This document shows, in pieces, positions 9,705 to 17,325 of a DNA stretch of 25,880 nt. Each line of letters starts with the position of its first letter. Position 1 is the stretch's first letter. Below the pieces are notes generated by a model. It was not told the DNA's origin, ran no database searches, and saw only the letters and a program-made list of their open reading frames with translations. Origin of the DNA: JAFARZ01 sp035651595 (lineage in GTDB: Bacteria; Actinomycetota; Actinomycetes; Streptosporangiales; Streptosporangiaceae); assembly GCA_035651595.1 (NCBI GenBank), contig DASRFJ010000139.1:1-25880 (forward strand), in the 5' to 3' direction. The position numbers and the translations under genes were made by a program.

Positions 9705-10627
9705 TAGTTCTCCCCGGGTCCGGCCGGCGGCGCTTCGCGCGGCCTTATCGTCCTGGTCGCGAGCGGTCGCGCTCGGAGCAGCTCCCGGCAGGGGGCCACC
9801 AGCGCACCGGCCGCGTCGGCGTGCATTTCGGGTGACGGGTAATAGTTGTTGTGTGTCACCACGATGCCGTCACGGCCCGCGTCATCCTGGAAATTGACGG
9901 TGGCCGGCTCTCCATTCCGGCTGTAGAGGGGCTGCGGCATCCCGCGCGCCGTCACGCACTCGACGTAGCAATCCGCCGCCGGCTTGATCTGGTCGACCAT
10001 CGGCCTGTTCACCATTTGCGGGAAATTCCGGAATATATTCCACATCGGCAATTGATACTGTATCTCATAGTCCGGATATCGCCGCGAGAACCAGAAGAGT
10101 ATCTTCGGCGGCCGGATGTCGTGCAGCAGGCGACGCATATCTCGCACATAATTACGCCTGGTCTCGTCAACTATGGCCGGCAATTTGCCAGGATCGTTGA
10201 GCGCCAGCTCGTAGTAGAACCTTTCGGCAGGCATCCACCGCCCGTCCGCGACGCGGACTCCCTGCCTGGCATGGCCCGGGGTCCGGAAATGCGAATTCGA
10301 CTGGCTGCGCGCCGACAGCACCTGCACGATGACCAGCCGAGCGTCGTTGATGTAGCGCAGAAGCCTGGAGTTCGCATTGTGGAAAGTCGGGCCTGCGCCT
10401 CCGTAGCCGAGGTTCAGCGTTTCGATTCCCAGCTTCCTGGCGAGCAGCACCGGATAGGGTTCGGGACAGAAGCAGCCGAAGGTTTGCGCGGCTCCCACGC
10501 AGGCTATGTAGCCGCCATCGGTGACCCTTGGCCCGCGGAACATGCCGTGGCCTTCGTACGGCGCGACCCCGGGGAGCTGGTAGAGCCCGTAGTCGATGAT
10601 GTGCCGGTCGCGCTCCTGATACCCCAT
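9704..10627 (-). CDS. DUF6473-like protein of a sulfotransferase cluster
   Basis: A 307-residue protein if translation starts at the ATG in the TGATG overlap with the upstream sulfotransferase; an in-frame GTG at 10639 would add four residues. It opens with YQERDRHIIDYGLYQLPG. A block reading CVGAAQTFGCF followed by NLGYGGAGPTFHN, then VIVQVLSARSQSNS and ILFWFSRRYPDYE, is what I recall for DUF6473, a family seen beside sulfotransferases. The layout resembles an SGNH hydrolase: a glycine-rich first block and a late PSPEMHADAAGAL block with a histidine. The usual nucleophilic Ser position is Ala, so esterase activity is doubtful. Its role in glycan sulfation or modification is unknown. Confidence 0.65.
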   Translation of the reverse strand: MGYQERDRHIIDYGLYQLPGVAPYEGHGMFRGPRVTDGGYIACVGAAQTFGCFCPEPYPVLLARKLGIETLNLGYGGAGPTFHNANSRLLRYINDARLVIVQVLSARSQSNSHFRTPGHARQGVRVADGRWMPAERFYYELALNDPGKLPAIVDETRRNYVRDMRRLLHDIRPPKILFWFSRRYPDYEIQYQLPMWNIFRNFPQMVNRPMVDQIKPAADCYVECVTARGMPQPLYSRNGEPATVNFQDDAGRDGIVVTHNNYYPSPEMHADAAGALVAPCRELLRARPLATRTIRPREAPPAGPGEN

Positions 10628-11376
10628 CAGAACAGCCACCCGTTCTCATCGGAGCCGAAGCGCCGTTCGATCTCCTCGATGTTGGGAATGCGCCGGTAGG
10701 TTTCGGCGACGTTGAGCTTGCTCGTCCCGGGGTTCAGCAGGTCGGCGACCGCGAAGCCGGTCTGCACCGCGCGCTCCGGCGCGGCGCCGACGAACGCACG
10801 CAGGCGGTCCATGAGCTTCAGGCGTTCGGCGAGGTAGACGTCGTCGCCGAAAAGATCCTCGTACCAGAGTTCAAAGTGATTCACGGTAGCGGCGCGCAGC
10901 GTGGACCGCATCTCGGCGAGGCCCGCCGCCATCGCGCTTAGCTGATGCTCGACTTTCGCGAGGCTGACCGGCTCGTAGTCGAACCGCCTGACCCGCTGCC
11001 GTTCCTCTTCCGTATACCGCCCCCACACGTTCGTCTGCCACGATATCTCGGCCGAGATCACGCGCTGGAGACTGTTCCTCCGGTCCAGGAAGATAATCTG
11101 CGCATTTTCGCACCACAGCAGCCGATGATTCAGTTCGGCGGCACCCTTGAAGGGCCATCCGGCCGGATGCCAGACGTGCTTGATGCCGTTATAGTCACGC
11201 CACAACTCGCGGACAGCCTTATCCAATGCGGCCGCCTTGGTGATGTTCCCGTAGGGCGTGCCGAGATTCGCGGGTGTAAAAGGCTCGAGGGCACACCGGA
11301 CATCTGGATAGCAATTGAGCGCCCGCATCAGCGTGGTACTGCCGCAGCGCGCGAGCGAGAAGATAATGAATCGCAC
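10627..11376 (-). CDS. Sulfotransferase family protein B
   Basis: A 249-residue protein if translation starts at the GTG at 11376, preceded by GGAGAAGG at good spacing; the open frame extends to 11424 but that part lacks homology. The N-terminus RFIIFSLARCGSTTLMRAL is the PAPS 5'-phosphosulfate loop of sulfotransferases. A second block, RRNSLQRVISAEISWQTNVW, is the 3'-phosphate-binding region (Arg and Ser). It should transfer sulfate from PAPS to a hydroxyl of a glycan. It is a paralog of the adjacent upstream protein: both end with a conserved tail (LNxxxTYRxxPNIEEIER... here). It overlaps that gene by 49 bp and the DUF6473-like gene by one base. Confidence 0.85.
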   Translation of the reverse strand: MRFIIFSLARCGSTTLMRALNCYPDVRCALEPFTPANLGTPYGNITKAAALDKAVRELWRDYNGIKHVWHPAGWPFKGAAELNHRLLWCENAQIIFLDRRNSLQRVISAEISWQTNVWGRYTEEERQRVRRFDYEPVSLAKVEHQLSAMAAGLAEMRSTLRAATVNHFELWYEDLFGDDVYLAERLKLMDRLRAFVGAAPERAVQTGFAVADLLNPGTSKLNVAETYRRIPNIEEIERRFGSDENGWLF

Positions 11377-12146
11377 GCGGCCTTCTCCTTCGCGAAGAGG
11401 TATCCGGTCTCGTCTGTGCCGCAAAGCTCATCGATGTCATCGATGTTGGGCACCAGGTGATACGTCTGCTCGCTGTTCAGCTTGGTCGACCGAGGGTCGA
11501 GCAGCCGCCTCGCGCGGTCGAGCGGAATGCCGTCGGGCAGCGAGCTTGCTCCCAAGAACCCGAGGATCTCGTTGACGCGGCGCAGGCTCGCGGCGGGCGC
11601 GTAGATTTCCTCATAGGTGACCTCACGGAAAGGTGTCCGGCTGCTCCGGAGGGTACTCCGCATGAGCTCGTTGCCCGCCATCGCGAGCCGCATGTTGCGG
11701 CGCAGCCGGGCGGGATCGAGCGGGCGGAGCTTGTCCGGCGCCCCGTTCTTCTGGCTACCGCGAGGTTTTCCCTGGACGCGGTGCCAGACATTGGTCTGCG
11801 CGGCGACCTCGTACGACACGATGCGCTGGAGGTGATTGGCGCGGGTGAGCAGCACGATCCGCACGTCCGGCTGCAAGGCCAGGCGGAGGTTGAAATCCAT
11901 GCCGCGGCCGAATGGCCAGCCGCACGGTTCCCAGACATGCTTGACTCCGTTGAACTCACGCCAGATGTGGTCCAGGACGGAGCCGAGCGAGCCGAAGTCA
12001 TGCACCCGGCCGAGATAGGCGTTCCCCGCCTGATCGGGATTGAACGGCTCGCGCAGGCAGCGGATGTCCGGATGGCAGTTGAGCACGTCCATGAGCGTGG
12101 TGCTGCCGCAGCGCGGCAGTGACATGATTAGGAACCGGCTAGGCAT
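11328..12146 (-). CDS. Sulfotransferase family protein A
   Basis: A 272-residue protein beginning MPSRFLIMSLPRCGSTTL, the PAPS-binding 5'-phosphosulfate loop near residues 9-20. The 3'-phosphate block is RANHLQRIVSYEVAAQTNVW. The C-terminus keeps LNSEQTYHLVPNIDDIDELC, shared with sulfotransferase B, plus about 18 extra residues rich in Ser and Arg that B lacks. The ATG overlaps the glycosyltransferase stop by 8 bp (ATGCCTAG). Like B, it probably sulfates a sugar hydroxyl of a cell-surface polymer. Having two paralogs suggests two positions or two sugars. No PAPS synthesis genes lie in the window. Confidence 0.85.
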   Translation of the reverse strand: MPSRFLIMSLPRCGSTTLMDVLNCHPDIRCLREPFNPDQAGNAYLGRVHDFGSLGSVLDHIWREFNGVKHVWEPCGWPFGRGMDFNLRLALQPDVRIVLLTRANHLQRIVSYEVAAQTNVWHRVQGKPRGSQKNGAPDKLRPLDPARLRRNMRLAMAGNELMRSTLRSSRTPFREVTYEEIYAPAASLRRVNEILGFLGASSLPDGIPLDRARRLLDPRSTKLNSEQTYHLVPNIDDIDELCGTDETGYLFAKEKAACDSLSSRSRAAAVPR

Positions 12147-14007
12147 AACTGCGTTCCCGGTACATATCCATCACGCGCTCCGCCGCCGGATCGCTGCGCA
12201 GCCGCCTGTTGTGCGATCCGGGGTCGCGGTAGTACAGGCCGAGTCGCTCGCGGAGCAGCATGAACCGGGCGCCCCCCGCCGCGCAGCGGAGCCAGAACTC
12301 CCAGTCGGCGATGGCGGCGAAATCCCACGGGTTGAAAAGGCCGTGCCGCTCATGCAGCGACTTACGCCACATCGGCATGCAGTGCGGCACGTTGTGGGAG
12401 CCGGACCTGCGGCCGGCCGCGTCATGCCGGAACAGGTCCTCGATGCCGAATTCGGTGCGGCTGCCGAGCCAGGAGATGTCCGAGGTGCCGTTGCGGAATT
12501 TGGCGAACCAGGCCTGGTCGGCGGTGTTGGCTTCCCAGGTCTGCCGCGGTGTGCTGGTGACCAGCAGGCCGGCGCACGCGACGTCGATGGGCGGGTGGTC
12601 CCGCAGCGCCGTCACGTGGCGTTCCAGGGCGCGCGGAGCTTTCCGGTCGTCCAGGTTGGCGTTGGTGAGCAGCGGAGCACCGCTGGCCTGGACGGCCATG
12701 TTCCAGATCTGGTACAGGCCAGGGTCGAAGTCGAGCCTGCGGTGGACGATGTTCGGATGCACCGCCTGGTACGCCGAGATGAGGTCACCGACCGAGCCCG
12801 GGTCCCGGTGGGACGGGCAGACGTCGAACAGCAGCAGCTCGCAGGCGTCGAAGGCGGTCTGACCGCAGATGTTGGCGAGGAACTGCGGCAAGTCGTCGTC
12901 CGCCGCGTACACGGAGGCGAAGACGGTAACCGACGGCACTGTGGCCCGTCCGCGCCGTCCCGCCGGCGGTGCGAACTGGGGCCGCTGCGCACGCGGCCGT
13001 CGTCCCCCGAGCACCACCGGGGCCGGGGCGGGCAGGGCCGGGGCGGGCAGATCCCGGTAGATGCTGGACCGGACGAACGCCTGCCGGAACCGGTCCGCGG
13101 TGAGCTGGCGCCGGACGGGGCAGTCGCGCAGATACTGATGCGCCGCCACCACCATCCGGATATCGGTCGCCTTGCGGGCGGCCTGGTCTAGGTCGGTGAA
13201 GTAGAACGGGTAGTCCTCGCCGAGGTACTCGATCACCGCCGGGAGCGGGTTGACGAGAACCGGGGTCTGCCGCACGATGCATTCGACGATGGCGTTGTTG
13301 GCGCTGCTGTCATGCAGGTCGAGAAACACGATGTTCTCGGCGAGCAACTCGTCGTAGGCACGATTGTCCAGGTAGGCGAGCTGGGTGACGCCGGCCGCCT
13401 TGCCGTAGTCGGCCCATCCCTCGGCGCCGTGCTGATACGAGGTGACCGGGAACGGGTTGAGTACCACCTTCTCCAGGGACGAAACGTCGAGGGCGTACAG
13501 CGACTCGACCCGGCGCAGCCACCAGCCGACCTGGACCATCTTCTTGTGCGGGTTGGCCGCGTACCGGTGCGCGCTGAAGGCGACCCGCGGCGACTCGGTC
13601 GGGTGCAGCAGGCTGCAGACGGGCACCGGCACCCGCGCTTCGAGCCACCGCTTCAGATGCCGGGACAGGGTGAACAATCCCCGGCAATGCGGGGCACTTT
13701 CCCGCCACAGCTCGCCGGCCAGGATGTCGCCGGGTGCGTGTCCGGCGCGGTTGAACGAGGCATGGACGGTTGGCGGATTGTGCCAGAAGCCGACCCACGG
13801 CCTGGTATGCGGCCGCGGATCGTTGCACAGGTCGCCAGGATCGCCGCCCCAGGCGAACTTCTTCTCGATGAAGCCCTCGAGCACCACCCCGCCCGGCACG
13901 TGCAGGCTGGTCAGGGCGTCCATGGCATAGCGCCATCCGCTGCGGTGCGAGTCGGGCAGCCACTGGCTGCCCATGTCGATCTTGCCGGGCGGGCCGGGTG
14001 ATGTCAT
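12139..14007 (-). CDS. Two-domain glycosyltransferase (GT-B-like N-terminus plus GT2 C-terminus)
   Basis: A 622-residue protein. Residues about 1-315 look like a GT-B fold glycosyltransferase: HKKMVQVGWWLRRVES, then FLDLHDSSANNAIVECIVRQ with NPLPAVIEYLG, the C-terminal nucleotide-binding region of such enzymes. A Pro/Ala/Arg linker follows (about 318-356). Residues about 358-590 are a GT2 (GT-A) domain: VTVFASVYAADDDLPQFL, an NLDDRK acidic motif in the DxD place, and PWDFAAIADWEFWLR in the acceptor region. It may add two sugars in succession, as bifunctional polymer synthases do. The start overlaps the previous gene by four bases (ATGA), and its stop overlaps sulfotransferase A. No membrane segments are obvious, so it is probably cytoplasmic or membrane-peripheral. 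Confidence 0.8.
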   Translation of the reverse strand: MTSPGPPGKIDMGSQWLPDSHRSGWRYAMDALTSLHVPGGVVLEGFIEKKFAWGGDPGDLCNDPRPHTRPWVGFWHNPPTVHASFNRAGHAPGDILAGELWRESAPHCRGLFTLSRHLKRWLEARVPVPVCSLLHPTESPRVAFSAHRYAANPHKKMVQVGWWLRRVESLYALDVSSLEKVVLNPFPVTSYQHGAEGWADYGKAAGVTQLAYLDNRAYDELLAENIVFLDLHDSSANNAIVECIVRQTPVLVNPLPAVIEYLGEDYPFYFTDLDQAARKATDIRMVVAAHQYLRDCPVRRQLTADRFRQAFVRSSIYRDLPAPALPAPAPVVLGGRRPRAQRPQFAPPAGRRGRATVPSVTVFASVYAADDDLPQFLANICGQTAFDACELLLFDVCPSHRDPGSVGDLISAYQAVHPNIVHRRLDFDPGLYQIWNMAVQASGAPLLTNANLDDRKAPRALERHVTALRDHPPIDVACAGLLVTSTPRQTWEANTADQAWFAKFRNGTSDISWLGSRTEFGIEDLFRHDAAGRRSGSHNVPHCMPMWRKSLHERHGLFNPWDFAAIADWEFWLRCAAGGARFMLLRERLGLYYRDPGSHNRRLRSDPAAERVMDMYRERSYA

Positions 14008-14939
14008 TGCCTGCCGCCGCCGGGCGAGAGCAACGCGAACGCCTCGCGGACGTAGTCATCGCCGCCGGTCAGCGCCGGGTCGAGCAGCCCGCCGGGTGTC
14101 GTGGCCGGCGGCCAGCCGACGACGGCGGCCGCCGTCGCCTGCGGCGCGAACAGCCTCGCGGCCAGCAACCCTATCGCCGCGGCCCGCCGGTGCCCGGGGT
14201 CGCTGTCCGCGGCCAGATCGGCGGCCAGTGCCATGCCAGCCAGCCGCGGCGCCCTGGTCAGCGTCACGAAGTGCGCGACCGCGCGGCGATCGCCGGAAGC
14301 CTGCGCCCGCACTGTTGCCAGCAGCGCGGCATTGAGCTCACCGGTACGGGCCAAAGAACGGATCGCGCGCGAGAACAACAGGTCGTTCTGCCCATAAAGC
14401 CAGCGGCGAGCGGCGGCCGGCTGCGGCGCACTGGGAGCGAGTTCAGCCTCGACGGCGTGCACCTGCCATCCTTCGGGTAGCAGCCGCACCTCGCCGAACG
14501 GCGCGTCGGGCGCCCCAGAGTCGTAGCGGCACGTCGCCACGCCGGGAAGCGCGAACGGGTCGTAGATGTCCCGGCCGGTGACGCCGCGGCGCTCGACCAG
14601 CGGCTCGGTCCACGAGTACTGCCCGGACAGCGCTTCGGGCCGGCCGGACAGGACGTTCAGCACCTCGTAGGTCCCCTCGTAGCGCAAGATGCTCGGCCGC
14701 CCCTCGACGGAGGCCAGTGCGCCGGTGCGGTCGACGATCGTCCCGGTGGCGACATCGAGGAAAACGCCCTCGACCGACTCCGAGCCGCTGTGCGCCGCCG
14801 GGCTGGTGCGCAGCACGGCGCGCACCCGGGCCGGATCGGACGAGAACGTGCTGGCCGCGCACGCGTCGGCGATGGCGCGTGCGTCGTGCAGGACACGCTG
14901 AGGCGTGGTCAGCGCGCGCGGGAGTGTGGTCTGCGTCAT
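14004..14939 (-). CDS. Unknown 311-residue protein of the sulfoglycan operon
   Basis: I do not recognise this protein. It begins MTQTTLPRALTTPQRVLHDA; the ATG follows a strong GAGGTGA ribosome site that overlaps the preceding stop. The first half has a beta-rich stretch with EGVFLDVATGTIVDR, YEGTYEVLNVLSG and YSWTEPLVERRG. The second half is Ala- and Leu-rich and probably helical (about 190-290). It has no signal peptide and no clear membrane span. It sits between the GT2 fusion gene (5 bp gap) and the two-domain glycosyltransferase (4 bp overlap), so it is almost certainly co-translated with them. A carrier, scaffold or acceptor role would be conjecture. The same frame stays open upstream to 16409, but that is antisense-type GC-rich shadow. 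Confidence 0.75.
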   Translation of the reverse strand: MTQTTLPRALTTPQRVLHDARAIADACAASTFSSDPARVRAVLRTSPAAHSGSESVEGVFLDVATGTIVDRTGALASVEGRPSILRYEGTYEVLNVLSGRPEALSGQYSWTEPLVERRGVTGRDIYDPFALPGVATCRYDSGAPDAPFGEVRLLPEGWQVHAVEAELAPSAPQPAAARRWLYGQNDLLFSRAIRSLARTGELNAALLATVRAQASGDRRAVAHFVTLTRAPRLAGMALAADLAADSDPGHRRAAAIGLLAARLFAPQATAAAVVGWPPATTPGGLLDPALTGGDDYVREAFALLSPGGGRQ

Positions 14940-14944
14940 GGGAA

Positions 14945-17170
14945 TCACCTCTGTGGTTCGGCTGCTGCCGGGCGGTTCGGTGCGGGTGGCGGGGGCGGGC
15001 TGTGGAAGACCACGGGGGCACCGATCTGGGTGTTGGTGCCGGTGAGCGGCGCGGCGTTGGCCTGCGGCCGTGCCGAGGCCGGGACCGCGGTCGCCGGATC
15101 GTCGGCCCCGCTCACGGTGGCCTGATGCATGCCGCCCGGGCTGCTGTCCGGGGCCAGGTCCCAGGTCGACTGGCGCAGGGCGATGAAATTTTGCGACGCG
15201 GTGTCGAACACCACGCAGTAGGTCCGGAAGTGCTGCGTACGGGTGATGTGGTCCTGGGTCTGCCAGATCGCGTTGCCGGCGATGGAGCCGTCGGTGGCCA
15301 CCGCGGGGATCGAGAATGTCAGCGGGAACAGGCTGTCGGGGCTGTCGTTCGACGTGGCAGCCGCGGCTCCCGTGCACCCGAGCGGTGCCTGAATGGCGGC
15401 GGCACCCCTGCTGTACAGCGGGAAGTCCTGGTCTCTGACCCCGTCGTTGAGCGGCTGCGGCACGCCCGCCGCGAAAACGAGCGACCTGCGCATGGTCGTG
15501 TGCTCGATGACCGTCTTGTTCCTGACGCCGGCATTCCAGACGACCGTCACGTTCGTCCAGAACCTGATGGTGGCCTTGCCGCTGGTCTCCTGCATGAAGG
15601 CGATGCGGATATTCGCCAGCGACGGGGCGGCGCAGTTCACGCCCGCTGGCTTGAGCGTCGCCTGGGCCTTGAAACTGACCGCGGGGGCGGCATTGATGTC
15701 CATGACCTGGTACGTAGTGCCGGTGAGCTGGTATGTGCCGCCCTGGGTGAGGGTGAGCGAAACCGGGTCGAGGCTCGCGACGGTGACCCGCTGGGTGCCG
15801 GCCGTCGCGCCGTTGAGGTCGTTGACGCGGGCTTCGACCGAGCAGTCGCCGATCGCGGTGCTGGCCGTGGCGCCGGTGATCGAGAATGGCACGAACGACT
15901 GGTCCCCCGGCAGGTCCAGGGTCACGCTGTCGGTGTCCGGGAACTGAAGCTTCCCGGCCGGGTCGTGCAGCACCACCTTGACGGGCTGGGGCTGGTTGCT
16001 GGTCAGCCGGATCTGGCAGCTGACCGCCGGCTGGGCGGCCGGGTTCTGGCTCTTCAGCAGGACCACGTCGTCGTCGGCCGAAGCGGTGTTGCTGATCTGG
16101 ATTTCCACCGTCGGGGTAGGTGCCGGGCTCGGCTTCGGGCTCGGCTTCCCGCTCGGTGACGGGCTGGCCGCCAGGAAGCCCAGGGTGCCTGGCCGCGCGC
16201 CGCCGGCCAGGGCAGGCCAGGACAGGCCGAACCGTCCCGCGTACCAGAATTCGTCGCGGGCACGGTGCGCGTGCAGGTAGACCCGTTCCTGCTCCAGGCT
16301 GGGACGTCCGGCCAGCAGCAGTTCCCAGCCGCGCGCCCACAGGCCTTCGGGATGGTCGGGCAGCGGGCCGGTGTTCATCTCGCGAGTGGCCTCGGTCCAC
16401 TGCGCCCATACACCCTGGGTGAAGTTCTTACGCGCCATCCGCAGCTTGTTCACCAGGACGTGCTCGGGCGGGACCTGGTAGCTGGTGAAGCTGTCCTGGA
16501 ACCGGTGCCCGATCAGCACGCTGGGGTCGTGCAGGATGCGGTGGCCGAGCTGCCAGCACTTCAGCCCCAGGTCCAGGTCCTCGACGCCCCACGAGCGCAT
16601 GTGCGAATCGAAGCCCCACAGCCTGTCGTACAGGTCCCGGCCGATCGCGAACGCGCAGCCGATCAGCGCGGGCGACTCGTACAGCCGGCCCAGCCTGGTA
16701 TCGGCGGGCCGCATATCCTCCAGCGGTACCCAATGGGTGTCGAAGGACCTCAGGTCCATCCCGTAGCCGTGGCCGACCTGGTCCAGATCGGTATCCCAGC
16801 CGTCCGCGTGCAAGGTCGTGATCGCCGGCGTGATGATGGCGCGTTCGTCCAGTTCGGCAGCGGCGCGAGCCAGTCGCGGGATCGCACCCGGCTCCGGCCT
16901 GGTGTGCGCGTCGAGGAACACGAGCATGTCGCCGCGGGCGTGCCGGGCGCCCAGCGCCTTCGCCGGGGAGGCGCCGAGCCGCCGGTCGTGCCGGACGATC
17001 CGCGTCATCGGGAACCGCCGTTCGGCCTCGTCGACCGACCCGTCGGTGGACCCGTCATCCGCCACGACGATCTCGTAGTCCGCCCCGACGCTGGACTCCA
17101 CGCACGACTCGATCGTCCGGACGAGCGACGGACCCTCATTGTGCGAGGCAATAACAACACTGATCTCCAT
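14945..17170 (-). CDS. GT2 glycosyltransferase fused to a secreted-looking C-terminal domain
   Basis: A 741-residue protein from the ATG at 17170 (GGAG nine bases upstream); a TTG two codons earlier is less likely. Residues 1-310 are a GT2 enzyme related to polypeptide GalNAc-transferase-type proteins: EISVVIASHNEGPSL, VVADDGSTDGS, FLDAHTRPE (DxH metal motif) and SWGVEDLDLGLKCW, the acceptor/galactosyltransferase-like motif. A Ser/Pro/Lys linker (SPSPSGKPSPKPSPAPTPT, about 336-354) follows. The remaining 385 residues are beta-rich with five spaced cysteines and a Pro-rich tail, resembling an exported adhesion-type domain. No signal peptide or membrane span is seen, which is odd for such a tail. 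It is the first gene of the operon, divergent from an ECF sigma gene. Confidence 0.8.
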   Translation of the reverse strand: MEISVVIASHNEGPSLVRTIESCVESSVGADYEIVVADDGSTDGSVDEAERRFPMTRIVRHDRRLGASPAKALGARHARGDMLVFLDAHTRPEPGAIPRLARAAAELDERAIITPAITTLHADGWDTDLDQVGHGYGMDLRSFDTHWVPLEDMRPADTRLGRLYESPALIGCAFAIGRDLYDRLWGFDSHMRSWGVEDLDLGLKCWQLGHRILHDPSVLIGHRFQDSFTSYQVPPEHVLVNKLRMARKNFTQGVWAQWTEATREMNTGPLPDHPEGLWARGWELLLAGRPSLEQERVYLHAHRARDEFWYAGRFGLSWPALAGGARPGTLGFLAASPSPSGKPSPKPSPAPTPTVEIQISNTASADDDVVLLKSQNPAAQPAVSCQIRLTSNQPQPVKVVLHDPAGKLQFPDTDSVTLDLPGDQSFVPFSITGATASTAIGDCSVEARVNDLNGATAGTQRVTVASLDPVSLTLTQGGTYQLTGTTYQVMDINAAPAVSFKAQATLKPAGVNCAAPSLANIRIAFMQETSGKATIRFWTNVTVVWNAGVRNKTVIEHTTMRRSLVFAAGVPQPLNDGVRDQDFPLYSRGAAAIQAPLGCTGAAAATSNDSPDSLFPLTFSIPAVATDGSIAGNAIWQTQDHITRTQHFRTYCVVFDTASQNFIALRQSTWDLAPDSSPGGMHQATVSGADDPATAVPASARPQANAAPLTGTNTQIGAPVVFHSPPPPPAPNRPAAAEPQR

Positions 17171-17208
17171 AGTCAATTTCTCCGCATCCCCGTAAACAAG
17201 TTCCGGTC

Positions 17209-17238
17209 GTAATACGGGCCGGGGTTACACCGGGTGAA
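17209..17238 (-). promoter_or_regulatory. Candidate promoter of the sulfoglycan operon
   Basis: On the minus strand TTCACC (17233-17238) and TATTAC (17209-17214) are separated by 18 bp. The start codon at 17170 lies about 40 bp downstream of the -10. The pair is weak by consensus, but it lies directly downstream of a 12-bp-period repeat array, the usual place for an activator-dependent promoter. Confidence 0.3.
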
Positions 17239-17280
17239 TTTCAGCCAGACTTCCAGTCCGGTTTCCAGTTGCCCTTCCAG
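17239..17280 (-). repeat. Four direct repeats with 12-bp period (CTGGAA on the minus strand)
   Basis: On the plus strand TTTCAG (17239-17244) is followed by TTCCAG at 17251, 17263 and 17275, each exactly 12 bp apart; on the minus strand this reads CTGGAA three times and then CTGAAA. The array ends immediately upstream of the candidate -35 of the GT2 gene. Activators of the SARP type bind tandem repeats at such places (usual period 11 bp, or 22). Whether this array is an operator is inference; period 12 also fits four codons, but no gene covers it. Confidence 0.45.
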
Positions 17281-17325
17281 CCGATTCGGCCAGGCTTCGG
17301 GCACACAATCGAGGGGACCGATGCG

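Noticed and set aside
9704..10627. Active SGNH esterase
   Set aside because: The nucleophilic serine position reads Ala, so only fold similarity is claimed.
14945..16409. N-terminal extension of the 311-residue protein to an 801-codon frame
   Set aside because: This part overlaps the GT2 fusion gene out of frame and is Arg/Pro/Gly-rich; the ATG at 14939 has a strong ribosome site.
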